7,042 nucleotides of DNA from JBBKXP01 sp038251315 (lineage in GTDB: Bacteria > Pseudomonadota > Alphaproteobacteria > Rhodobacterales > Rhodobacteraceae), in the NCBI GenBank assembly GCA_038251315.1, contig JBBSBK010000132.1:1-7042 (forward strand). The letters run 5' to 3'. The translations under genes were made by a program, and so were the position numbers. Below the pieces are notes generated by a model. That model saw nothing but the letters and a program-made list of their open reading frames with translations. It was not told the DNA's origin and made no database searches. Shown in pieces: positions 1 through 6,404 of this stretch. How positions within the stretch are numbered: the first letter of the stretch is position 1; every line of letters begins with the position of its first letter.

Positions 1-1890
1 CCACGGGAACCGCTTGTTGGTCAGGGCCGTTGCGGGGTCGGCGTCCTTGATGACCGCCTTCAACACGTCCCGGCTTTTCGGCCCGGCGATGGCGAAAACG
101 CCCCATTGGGTCGTGACGTTCTGGATTTCAATATACCCGAATTCGCCAGCCTTATCGGCGGCAGCCTTGCGCAGGAAATCGGCGTCGTAGTCGGTCCATG
201 CCCCTGCCGACACCAGATAATACTCATGCTCGGCCATCCGCACGATTGTATATTCTGTGCGCGTCGTGCCATGGGCAGTCAGCGCATAGGTCAGATTGAT
301 ACGCCCGACGCGTGGCAGTTTGTTGCAGGTAAACCAGTCCAGAAACGCAGTCGCCCCCGGCCCCTTGACCACATGCTTGGTAAACGCCGTCGCGTCGATC
401 AGGCCAACGCCATCACGGATCGCGCGGGCCTCGTCCACCGCGTATTTCCACCAGCCGCCCCGGCGGAACGACCGGGCGTCGTGGTCGTTGAAACCGGCAG
501 GCGCGTAATAATTGGGCCGCTCCCACCCGTTCACAAAGCCAAACTGCGCCCCCCGCGCCGCCTGCCGGTCATAGGCGGGCGAGGTGCGCAGGGGTCGGCA
601 CGCGGGCCGTTCTTCGTCCGGGTGGTGCAGAACATAGACGTGGTCGTAGCACTCCTCGTTCTTCCGCGCCGCGAATTCGGTCGTCATCCACGACCCGTAG
701 CGTTTGGGGTCAAGGCTGGCCATGTCGATCTCGGCCTCGCCATCGACCATCATCTGGGCCAAATAATATCCGGTGCCGCCAGCGGCGGTAATCCCGAACG
801 AAAATCCTTCGGCCAGCCACATGTTGCGCAGCCCCGGCGCGGGGCCGACCAGCGGGTTGCCGTCCGGCGTATAGCAGATCGGGCCGTTGAAATCGTCCTT
901 CAGCCCCGATTCCTCGCACGACGGCACCCGGTGGATCATCGCCATATATTGTTCCTCGATCCGCTCCAGATTGAGGGGGAACAGGTCGGCGCGGAAACTG
1001 TCGGGGACACCGTATTCGAACCGGGCTGGCGCGTTCTTTTCATAAACGCCCAAGATCCAGCCCCCGCGTTCTTCGCGCACATAGCTTTGCGCATCGGCGT
1101 CGCGCACCACGGGATGTTCGGGGTTGGACTTGCGGAATTCGACCAGTGCCGGATCCTGCTCCATCACGATGAACTGATGTTCGACAGGGATCGCGGGCAT
1201 CTTGATGCCCAGCATCTTGGCCGTTCGCTGCGCGTGGTTGCCCGACGCGGTGACGACGTGTTCGGCGGTGATGACGATCTGTTCGTCGCTGGGCACCAGA
1301 TTGCCGCCCTTTTCGACCATCTTGGTCGCCGTCACCTCCCACGCCTCGCCAGTCCAGTTGAACGCATCCGCCTGCCATTTGCGTTCGATCATGACACCGC
1401 GCTGACGCGCCCCCTTGGCCATCGCCATCGTCACGTCGGCGGGGTTAATGTAGCCGTCAGTCTGGTGATACAGCGCACCCTTGAGGTCATCTGTCCGGAT
1501 CAGCGGCCATTTCGCACCGATTTCGTCAGGCGTCAGCCAAACATAAGGAACGCCACAGGTTTCGGCGGTGGTGGCATACAGACGAAATTCGTCCATCCGT
1601 TCCTCGGTCTGCGCCATCCGCAGGTTGCCGACCACGGCAAAGCCCGCGTTCAGGCCGGTTTCAGCCTCGAGGCTCTTGTAGAAATCGACCGAGTATTTGT
1701 GGATATGCGTCGTCGCGAACGACATGTTGAACAAGGGCAACAGGCCCGCAGCGTGCCAAGTCGACCCCGACGTCAACTCGTCCCGTTCCAGCAACATCAC
1801 CTCGTCCCAGCCGGCCTTGGCCAGATGATAGGCGATCGACGTGCCGACAGCGCCGCCACCGACGACCAGTGCTTTGACATTCGTTTTCAT
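1..1890 (-). CDS. Dimethylglycine/sarcosine dehydrogenase-family flavoprotein with GcvT domain (partial, C-terminus cut by window edge)
   Basis: The frame is open from an ATG at 1888-1890 down to base 1, giving 630 residues with no stop; family members are usually about 800 residues, so roughly the last fifth is missing. The N-terminus has the FAD-binding motif GGGAVG (residues 11-16), with an acidic residue (E35) ending the second strand. GSTWHAAGL follows at 42-50; its His46 aligns with the histidine that carries covalent FAD in mammalian dimethylglycine dehydrogenase. The oxidase domain runs to about residue 430, and a GcvT-like aminomethyl/folate domain starts near 435. The family oxidatively demethylates dimethylglycine, sarcosine or related N-methyl compounds and passes the one-carbon unit to tetrahydrofolate, giving 5,10-methylene-THF. 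A good ribosome site (GGGAG on the minus strand, 1897-1901) lies 6 bases before the ATG. It is divergent from panC. The family call is firm; the exact substrate cannot be read from the sequence. Confidence 0.9.
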   Translation of the reverse strand, partial: MKTNVKALVVGGGAVGTSIAYHLAKAGWDEVMLLERDELTSGSTWHAAGLLPLFNMSFATTHIHKYSVDFYKSLEAETGLNAGFAVVGNLRMAQTEERMDEFRLYATTAETCGVPYVWLTPDEIGAKWPLIRTDDLKGALYHQTDGYINPADVTMAMAKGARQRGVMIERKWQADAFNWTGEAWEVTATKMVEKGGNLVPSDEQIVITAEHVVTASGNHAQRTAKMLGIKMPAIPVEHQFIVMEQDPALVEFRKSNPEHPVVRDADAQSYVREERGGWILGVYEKNAPARFEYGVPDSFRADLFPLNLERIEEQYMAMIHRVPSCEESGLKDDFNGPICYTPDGNPLVGPAPGLRNMWLAEGFSFGITAAGGTGYYLAQMMVDGEAEIDMASLDPKRYGSWMTTEFAARKNEECYDHVYVLHHPDEERPACRPLRTSPAYDRQAARGAQFGFVNGWERPNYYAPAGFNDHDARSFRRGGWWKYAVDEARAIRDGVGLIDATAFTKHVVKGPGATAFLDWFTCNKLPRVGRINLTYALTAHGTTRTEYTIVRMAEHEYYLVSAGAWTDYDADFLRKAAADKAGEFGYIEIQNVTTQWGVFAIAGPKSRDVLKAVIKDADPATALTNKRFPW

Positions 1891-1917
1891 GGCCGACTCC
1901 CTGCCCCGTGACTTGGC

Positions 1918-1988
1918 CGCAATCTGTCGCAATCTGCGCTAAAGAGCGCAAGGGGGCCGACACCTGACACACCGATTGCGACGTTGCG
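1918..1988. repeat. Cluster of CGCAA/TTGCG repeats in the divergent control region (possible operator)
   Basis: Two exact 9-base copies of CGCAATCTG lie at 1918-1926 and 1928-1936, one helical turn apart. The core CGCAA recurs at 1947-1951, and its inverse TTGCG occurs at 1976-1980 and 1984-1988, making five copies in 71 bases. All lie between the flavoprotein start and the panC start, where a regulator of either gene would bind. Direct repeats spaced by about 10 bp suit a DNA-binding protein that contacts one face of the helix. No specific regulator is recognised, and GC-rich sequence can produce such words by chance. Confidence 0.4.
1935..1950. other. Small perfect hairpin in the divergent intergenic region
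   Basis: TGCGCT (1935-1940) and AGCGCA (1945-1950) form a perfect 6-bp stem around an AAAG tetraloop. There is no T-tract on either side, so it does not look like an intrinsic terminator. It overlaps the end of the second CGCAATCTG repeat. It lies 45-60 bases before the flavoprotein start, so it could fall in that gene's leader RNA or simply be an inverted-repeat protein site. Confidence 0.3.
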
Positions 1989-1991
1989 CTG

Positions 1992-2020
1992 TTGTGGCGC
2001 GGGAACGGTCCGATTATCTA
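1992..2020 (+). promoter_or_regulatory. Possible weak promoter for panC-panB
   Basis: TTGTGG (1992-1997) and TATCTA (2015-2020) are separated by 17 bases and end 24 bases before the panC ATG. The TTG of the -35 and the TAT of the -10 agree with the sigma70-type consensus and the remaining bases do not. It is the most AT-rich spot in the intergenic region and sits correctly for the panC start at 2045. This is pattern matching only. Confidence 0.25.
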
Positions 2021-2044
2021 ACGCCAATCAGGTTGGGGAACGCC

Positions 2045-2890
2045 ATGCAAATTTGCCGCACCATCGCCGACATCCGCGCCGCCGTCGCCGGTTTCCGGGC
2101 GCGTGGCGACACGGTCGGACTGGTGACGACGATGGGGGCGCTGCACGCCGGGCATCTGCAACTGGTGGCCGAGGCGCGGGGGATCACCGACCGCGTCGTC
2201 GCGACGATTTTCGTCAACCCGACCCAGTTCGGCAACCCCGCCGATCTGGACAGCTATCCGCGCACCGAAGCCGCCGATCTGGCGCTGCTGGAAACCGCCG
2301 GGGTTGATACGGTGTTCATCCCCACCGTTGCCGAAATGTATCCCGCGGGCGATGAAACCATCGTTGAAACGACGCGGCTGGCAAACATGCTGCACGGTGT
2401 GGTCCGTCCGGGCCATTTTCGCGGCGTGGCGACGGTGGTGGCCAAGCTGTTCAACATCGTCGGGGCGGACGCCGCGTTTTTCGGGCAAAAGGATTATCAG
2501 CAACTGGCCGTGATCCGCCAGATGGTCGCCGACCTGCATATGCCGATCCGGGTGCATGGGGTGGCGACTGTGCGCGAACCCGACGGGCTGGCCATGTCAT
2601 CACGCAACCTGCGGCTGACGCCTGCCGACAGGGCGGCAGCACCCGTGCTGAACCGGGCGCTGACGGGGGCCGATAATCTGGCCCGCACCGGGGCGCTGGT
2701 GGCCGATATCGACGCGGCGATCCGCGCTACGCTCGCGACCGAACCCCGCGCCACCCTGACCGGACTCGACATCGTCGATCCGGCCACGTTCATTGCCGCA
2801 GACGGCCCGGTGATCGGCCCCATCGCCATCATGCTGTCGGCCCAGTTCGGCGACGTGATGTTAATCGACCAAAGAGAGGTGACGCCATGA
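2045..2890 (+). CDS. panC: Pantothenate synthetase (pantoate--beta-alanine ligase)
   Basis: This cytosolic enzyme joins pantoate and beta-alanine using ATP through a pantoyl-adenylate, the last step of pantothenate (vitamin B5) synthesis. The 281-residue length is normal for the family. Diagnostic motifs are in order: TTMGALHAGH at 28-37 (the HxGH nucleotide-binding histidines are H34 and H37), FVNPTQF at 57-63, RPGHFRGV at 121-128, GQKDYQQ at 147-153, and MSSRN at 184-188 (the KMSKS-like loop). The ATG at 2045 is chosen because the conserved domain begins there and a GGGGA ribosome site (2035-2039) sits a few bases upstream; an upstream TTG at 1976 would add 23 residues with no family similarity. 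Its stop overlaps the panB start (ATGA, 2887-2890), so the two genes are very probably one translationally coupled operon. Confidence 0.97.
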   Translation: MQICRTIADIRAAVAGFRARGDTVGLVTTMGALHAGHLQLVAEARGITDRVVATIFVNPTQFGNPADLDSYPRTEAADLALLETAGVDTVFIPTVAEMYPAGDETIVETTRLANMLHGVVRPGHFRGVATVVAKLFNIVGADAAFFGQKDYQQLAVIRQMVADLHMPIRVHGVATVREPDGLAMSSRNLRLTPADRAAAPVLNRALTGADNLARTGALVADIDAAIRATLATEPRATLTGLDIVDPATFIAADGPVIGPIAIMLSAQFGDVMLIDQREVTP

Positions 2891-3699
2891 GCGCCCAACC
2901 CGAACAGATCCGCCGCAATACGGTGCCGATGATCATGCGCCGCAAGGGTGGCGAACCCATCGTGTCGCTGACCAGCTATCACGCGCATACCGCGGCCATC
3001 GTCGATAAATACGCCGATTTCATTCTGGTCGGCGACAGTCTGGGCATGGTCATGCACGGGATGGAATCGACCGTAGGCGTGCCACTCGATCTGATGATCA
3101 TGCACGGCAAGGCGGTGGTGCGCGGGACTAAAAAGGCGTTGATCGTGGTGGACATGCCCTTTGGCAGCTACGAGGAAAGCCCGAACATGGCGTTCCGTAA
3201 CGCTGCCCGGATCATGAAGGAAACCGGCTGTGGCGCGATCAAGATCGAGGGCGGCAAACGGATGGCCGAAACGGTGCATTTTCTGGTCGAACGCGGGATT
3301 CCGGTGATGGCGCATACCGGCCTGACACCGCAATCAAGCCACGTGATGGGCGGGTTCAAGACCCAAGGGCGCGACGAGGAAACGTGGGGCGCCCATATCG
3401 CCGACGCAGAGGCGGTGGCGGATGCCGGGGCGTTTGCCGTGGTGCTTGAAGGGATGGTCGAACCCTTGGCGTCCAAAATTACCAAACTGGTGGCAATCCC
3501 AACCATCGGCATCGGCGCATCGGTCGATTGCGACGGGCAGATTCTGGTGCTTGAGGATATGTTAGGGTTGAATCCCTGGACGCCGAAATTCGTCAAGGTT
3601 TACGGCCAGTTGGGGCCGATGATCGAAGATTCGGTGCGCCGCTATGCCGCCGACGTCAAGGCACGCGCGTTTCCGACAGAGGATGAAGTTTACCGCTAA
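2887..3699 (+). CDS. panB: 3-methyl-2-oxobutanoate (ketopantoate) hydroxymethyltransferase
   Basis: PanB transfers the one-carbon unit of 5,10-methylene-THF to 2-ketoisovalerate to make ketopantoate, the committed step toward pantothenate and CoA. The 270-residue length is typical. The metal and catalytic residues are all visible by comparison with E. coli PanB: D50 in VGDSLG, D89 in VVDMPFGSYE, E121 in IKIEGG and E188 in VVLEGM. GLTPQS at 145-150 and GGFKTQGR at 155-162 are also family signatures. The ribosome site GAGGT (2876-2880) lies inside the end of panC, and the ATG overlaps the panC stop by four bases. The gene for ketopantoate reductase (PanE/IlvC function) is not in the window, so that step is encoded elsewhere. 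Confidence 0.97.
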   Translation: MSAQPEQIRRNTVPMIMRRKGGEPIVSLTSYHAHTAAIVDKYADFILVGDSLGMVMHGMESTVGVPLDLMIMHGKAVVRGTKKALIVVDMPFGSYEESPNMAFRNAARIMKETGCGAIKIEGGKRMAETVHFLVERGIPVMAHTGLTPQSSHVMGGFKTQGRDEETWGAHIADAEAVADAGAFAVVLEGMVEPLASKITKLVAIPTIGIGASVDCDGQILVLEDMLGLNPWTPKFVKVYGQLGPMIEDSVRRYAADVKARAFPTEDEVYR

Positions 3700-3772
3700 A
3701 ATCTCTTAGTGGGGTGTCCGGAACGGGGCAGGAATACCTGACTGGACTCGCGAGCCCCTTTGGCCTCCACTT

Positions 3773-3794
3773 GCGTCATTGAACGACGCTTTTT
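3773..3794 (+). terminator. Weak intrinsic-terminator-like hairpin after panB
   Basis: GCGTC (3773-3777) pairs with GACGC (3785-3789) around a 7-base loop and is followed at once by five T residues (3790-3794). The stem is only 5 bp, short for a strong terminator. It lies 73 bases after the panB stop and directly abuts the GGAG ribosome site of the next gene, so it could end part of the panCB transcript or act as an RNA structure limiting expression of the hydrolase gene. Function is inferred from layout only. Confidence 0.4.
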
Positions 3795-3804
3795 GGAGAC
3801 CGCC

Positions 3805-4452
3805 ATGCTGCAATATTCCCTGTCCGACGCCGCGAAACTGGCCGAGGCGAGTTACACCCCGGCCAACATCACCGCCCCGCGCGTCATCGACCGCCTGCAA
3901 GACGGCAGTGATGTCGATGCGGTGCTGCTGGACGGTGGCACGTTGCTGTTGCCGGGCAGCAATTCGCTGAACGACTACGTGAAATTCAACCTGCGCGTCT
4001 TCAACGTCGGCACCAAAAGATTTCGTCTGGATGAACAGAGCACCGAAAAAGGGGCGAGCCAGACGATCTGGCATCAGGGGTTTCTGACCTATGCCAAACA
4101 CGTATTCGATTGGATGGGGCCGCGCAAACCGAGCTATATCATCGGTCATTCACTGGGTGCGGCGGCGGCGCAGATCCTGTGCCGGACCTACCTCGTGCCG
4201 ACGATCGGCTTTGCCGCACCACGGCCGAAGTGGGTGAACGGGCCAGTAAAAGACGATGGATTGTGCCTGTCGGTCTGCCGAACCGACGATCTGGTGGTCG
4301 GGTTGGCGCCCGGATTTTCGCGGATGGGGCGCGAATGTGTGGTGCGGCCGGGGCATCCGGGCGGACTGTTTCCGCACGCGATGCGGCACTACCGGACCCT
4401 GCTGACCGAATTCGCCGGGTCCGGGGCAATCCCCGCACGTTGGCCGATCTGA
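3805..4452 (+). CDS. Small lipase class 3-like alpha/beta hydrolase
   Basis: The protein has 215 residues and no visible signal peptide or membrane segment, so it is probably cytosolic. The nucleophile elbow is GHSLG at 114-118 (Ser116), preceded by a hydrophobic strand (YII) and followed by a small-residue helix (AAAAQIL). FAAPRP at 136-141 resembles the strand after the elbow in class 3 lipases. A likely catalytic Asp lies in TDDLV (D161 or D162), and the likely catalytic His is H191 in HAMRHY, which matches the HxMxxY pattern of the family. This gives a plausible Ser-Asp-His triad. Substrate is unknown; an esterase, phospholipase or lipase role is possible. The ATG at 3805 has GGAG (3795-3798) 6 bases upstream. 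It follows panB on the same strand after a 105-base gap containing a terminator-like hairpin. Confidence 0.75.
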   Translation: MLQYSLSDAAKLAEASYTPANITAPRVIDRLQDGSDVDAVLLDGGTLLLPGSNSLNDYVKFNLRVFNVGTKRFRLDEQSTEKGASQTIWHQGFLTYAKHVFDWMGPRKPSYIIGHSLGAAAAQILCRTYLVPTIGFAAPRPKWVNGPVKDDGLCLSVCRTDDLVVGLAPGFSRMGRECVVRPGHPGGLFPHAMRHYRTLLTEFAGSGAIPARWPI

Positions 4453-4460
4453 CGTATATT

Positions 4461-4490
4461 TTTACAACGCGACGAAACTTTCTGAATATT
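4461..4490 (+). promoter_or_regulatory. Possible promoter for the small lipoprotein gene
   Basis: TTTACA (4461-4466), a 5-of-6 match to the -35 consensus, is followed after 18 bases by AATATT (4485-4490), or after 17 bases by the overlapping GAATAT. The stretch from about 4455 to 4490 is clearly more AT-rich than its surroundings and lies 74 bases before the lipoprotein ATG. It begins just after the hydrolase stop codon, so the lipoprotein is probably transcribed on its own with a leader of roughly 65 bases. Confidence 0.35.
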
Positions 4491-4563
4491 CCCCCTCGAA
4501 TTCAGCGTCTTGGGGGCCTACGCTCACCTAACCGCACGAAGATGCGGGGATGAGGAAGAGCCG

Positions 4564-4716
4564 ATGACCCGTATGATATGTGTGGCTATGGCCGCGGTGT
4601 CCCTGTTGGGGGCCTGCGCCACCCATTACATCGAACCGATCACCGATCGCAGTGAAAACGCCGAGATGCGGTTTTCGACCGACGATTATGCGACGATAAA
4701 TTACGACGCACAGTAG
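4564..4716 (+). CDS. Very small predicted lipoprotein, unknown function
   Basis: This 50-residue frame starts at ATG 4564 with GAGGA (4552-4556) 7 bases upstream. The N-terminus is a short lipoprotein signal: a positive MTR start, a hydrophobic stretch VAMAAVSLL, then a lipobox LGAC with lipidated Cys18. After cleavage the mature chain is only about 33 residues, acidic and polar (HYIEPITDRSENAEMRF onward), with no membrane segment or known domain. The combination of lipobox, ribosome site and upstream AT-rich promoter-like sequence supports a real gene despite its size. Small lipoproteins of this kind are anchored in the inner or outer membrane, but I do not recognise the family and assign no function. 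It ends 22 bases before the convergent dehydrogenase gene. Confidence 0.7.
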   Translation: MTRMICVAMAAVSLLGACATHYIEPITDRSENAEMRFSTDDYATINYDAQ

Positions 4717-4738
4717 ACTGCGCGCCGCACGCGTCGCC

Positions 4739-5725
4739 CTACAACAACCCCGGCACGACCAGATCGGGCGGGCGATGGCCGTCGTCGAATGTCTTGATGT
4801 TGATGATGACCTTCTCGCCCATCTCAATCCGTCCTTCGATGGTTGCCGACCCCATATGGGGCAGCAGCACCACATTGGTCAGTTCGCGCAACCGCGGGTT
4901 GATTTCGGACCCCTTTTCGTAAACGTCCAGCCCCGCCCCGGCAATCTCGCCCGCGCGCAGCATCCGGGTCAGGGCGTTTTCGTCGATCACCTCGCCACGC
5001 GAGGTATTCACGATCACCGCGTCCGGCCTCATCAGTTTCAGCCGACGTGCGTTCATCAGATGGAACGTGGCAGGCGTATGCGGACAGTTGATGCTGACCA
5101 CGTCCATCCGCGCCACCATCTGGTCAAGGCTTTCCCACCATGTCGCCTCGTGCTTTTCCTCGATTTCGGGGCGCAGGCGTTTGCGGTTGTGGTAATGCAC
5201 CTGCATGCCAAACGCGCGGGCACGCCGCGCCACCGCCTGCCCGATCCGGCCCATGCCAAGGATACCCAATCGACGCCCCGCAATCCGCCCCCCCATCATC
5301 GCGGTCGGGGCCCAACCGGGCCAGTTGCCCGACTGCATCAGCGCCAACCCTTCGGGAATCCGCCGGGTCACGGCCAGAATCAGGGCCATCGTCATGTCGG
5401 CGGTGTCCTCGGTGACGACGCCGGGCGTATTGCTGACCAGAATACCGCGCTGGCGGGCGGTCGCCACGTCGATATGATCGACCCCGGCCCCATAATTCGC
5501 GATCAGTTTCAGGCGATCCCCGGCGGCGGCCAGCAGCCGGGCGTCGATCTGGTCGGTCACGGTGGGGACCAGCACATCGGTCCCCTGCATCGCCTTGGCC
5601 AATGCTTCGCGGGTCATCGGCACATCGTCGGTGCGCAAAGTGACGTCGAACAGTTCGGTCAAACGGGTTTCGACCACACCGGGCAACCGTCGCGTCACGA
5701 CAACACTCAGCCGTTTCCCTTGCAT
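4739..5725 (-). CDS. D-2-hydroxyacid dehydrogenase (glyoxylate/hydroxypyruvate reductase-like)
   Basis: The protein has 328 residues, the usual length for NAD(P)-dependent D-isomer hydroxyacid dehydrogenases. NYGAGVDHID at 77-86 is the substrate-side motif. GILGMGRIG at 154-162 is the Rossmann dinucleotide loop. The following strand ends in HNRKR (179-183), with Asn-Arg rather than an acidic residue, which favours NADPH. NTSRGEVID (240-248) carries the catalytic Arg243, and LLPHMGSAT (287-295) the catalytic His290. The usual catalytic Glu, 29 residues after the Arg in E. coli SerA, falls on Gly272 here (DVYEKGSEINP), with Glu270 and Glu274 close by. Likely substrates are glyoxylate, hydroxypyruvate or a related 2-oxoacid. 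The ATG at 5723-5725 has a strong GGAGG (5731-5735 on the minus strand) 5 bases upstream. It is divergent from the SH3-protein gene. Confidence 0.9.
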   Translation of the reverse strand: MQGKRLSVVVTRRLPGVVETRLTELFDVTLRTDDVPMTREALAKAMQGTDVLVPTVTDQIDARLLAAAGDRLKLIANYGAGVDHIDVATARQRGILVSNTPGVVTEDTADMTMALILAVTRRIPEGLALMQSGNWPGWAPTAMMGGRIAGRRLGILGMGRIGQAVARRARAFGMQVHYHNRKRLRPEIEEKHEATWWESLDQMVARMDVVSINCPHTPATFHLMNARRLKLMRPDAVIVNTSRGEVIDENALTRMLRAGEIAGAGLDVYEKGSEINPRLRELTNVVLLPHMGSATIEGRIEMGEKVIINIKTFDDGHRPPDLVVPGLL

Positions 5726-5836
5726 CCGATCCTCCCTCCCGCTTTCAAATCAGCGGTTTCCGTGCCAGATTGCCCCTTGCGGACGCCTTGCACAAGAACA
5801 ACGCGCCGCCGCGGTAGCAGGAATGAGGCAAAGGTC

Positions 5837-6394
5837 GTGATCGTTCTCCTTATGGTGCGCCGTCTTGGTGCGGTTCTTGGCGTTTCGCTGCTGCCGCTTG
5901 TGGCGCTGGCACAAACCCTCTCCGACGAAAGCGCCCACGTCGCCATTGCGGTCCCGGCAGCGGATGCGCGCGGCCCGGTGACCAACCTGCCGATGCCGCG
6001 CTTTGTCTCGCTCAAGGCGAACGAGGCGAACGTGCGACGTGGTCCATCGCTGACCCACCGCGTCGACTGGGTGTTCAACCGGCGCGACATGCCTTTGCAG
6101 ATCGTCGCCGAATACGGCCACTGGCGGCGCGTCATCGACCGCGATGGACAGGGTGGCTGGGTTCATTACTCATTACTGTCAGGCGCGCGCACCGTCATCG
6201 TCGATCAAGACATGGAGCCGCTGTTTTCCCGGCCCGACAGCCGGTCGCAAGAGAATGCGGTCTTACAAGCCGGGGTGGTCGCCCGGATCAACCAGTGCGA
6301 CGCCGAATGGTGCCAGATCAGCGCGGGCGGTTATCGCGGCTGGACGCCAAAAGTGGCACTTTGGGGTGTGGGCGAGAACGAGATTCTCGACTAA
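5837..6394 (+). CDS. Exported bacterial SH3-domain protein (SH3_4/DUF1058 type)
   Basis: From the GTG at 5837 the protein has 185 residues. A signal peptide is visible: arginines in MVRR, a hydrophobic core (LGAVLGVSLLPLVA), and a likely cleavage site ALA|QT after residue 25, so it should be periplasmic. After a low-complexity linker come two SH3-like modules, about 55-118 (ANVRRGPS, then WRRV and GWVHYSLL) and 120-180 (WCQI, then GYRGWTPKVALWGV). Cys154 and Cys159 in CDAEWC could form a disulfide. Such domains are thought to bind cell-wall peptides or partners, but the role of this family is not established. The GTG has GAGG (5825-5828) 8 bases upstream. An ATG at 5852 would give 180 residues with a more classic signal start but no ribosome site. 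It is followed 10 bases later by the metal transporter gene, probably co-transcribed. Confidence 0.85.
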   Translation: MIVLLMVRRLGAVLGVSLLPLVALAQTLSDESAHVAIAVPAADARGPVTNLPMPRFVSLKANEANVRRGPSLTHRVDWVFNRRDMPLQIVAEYGHWRRVIDRDGQGGWVHYSLLSGARTVIVDQDMEPLFSRPDSRSQENAVLQAGVVARINQCDAEWCQISAGGYRGWTPKVALWGVGENEILD

Positions 6395-6404
6395 GACGTG
6401 GCTC

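Noticed and set aside
106..1911. A 601-codon plus-strand open frame opposite the flavoprotein gene
   Set aside because: It is antisense to a clear flavoprotein. Its translation is rich in Arg, His and Pro with no domain, as expected for a shadow frame in GC-rich coding DNA.
1976..2044. Upstream TTG start for panC adding 23 residues
   Set aside because: The added residues do not resemble PanC and would run through the promoter-like region; the ATG at 2045 matches the family N-terminus.
2018..3333. Minus-strand open frames across panC and panB (2018-2557 and 2497-3333)
   Set aside because: They are antisense to well-conserved pan genes and show no recognisable domain or ribosome site.
3760..3804. 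Upstream TTG start for the hydrolase
   Set aside because: It would run through the terminator-like hairpin, and the ATG at 3805 has a well-placed GGAG.
4491..4516. CCCCC/GGGGG potential stem with a 16-base loop before the lipoprotein gene
   Set aside because: Only 5 bp, a long loop and no T-tract; too weak to call a terminator or riboswitch.
4532..4547. CCGCA/TGCGG 5-bp hairpin just upstream of the lipoprotein ribosome site
   Set aside because: The stem is short and leaves the ribosome site free, so no function can be supported.
4510..4563. Upstream TTG start for the small lipoprotein, giving 68 residues
   Set aside because: The extension is charged and would bury the lipoprotein signal. 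The ATG at 4564 has its own ribosome site and a correct signal length.
4717..4738. Possible shared terminator in the 22-base gap between the convergent genes
   Set aside because: Only a 4-bp CGCG/CGCG stem (4721-4733) and no T-tract on either strand.
4775..5836. Long in-frame upstream extension of the SH3-domain protein
   Set aside because: It runs antisense through the hydroxyacid dehydrogenase and has low-complexity His/Arg/Pro composition. The signal peptide and ribosome site place the real start at 5837 (or 5852).
5726..5836. Divergent region between the dehydrogenase and SH3 genes searched for promoters and operators
   Set aside because: Beyond the ribosome sites, only very weak -35-like words (for example TTGCAC at 5788-5793) without a convincing -10 were seen.
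5823..5840. Five-codon ATG frame overlapping the GTG start of the SH3 gene
   Set aside because: Too short to judge, and its position is explained by the ribosome-site sequence of the SH3 gene.
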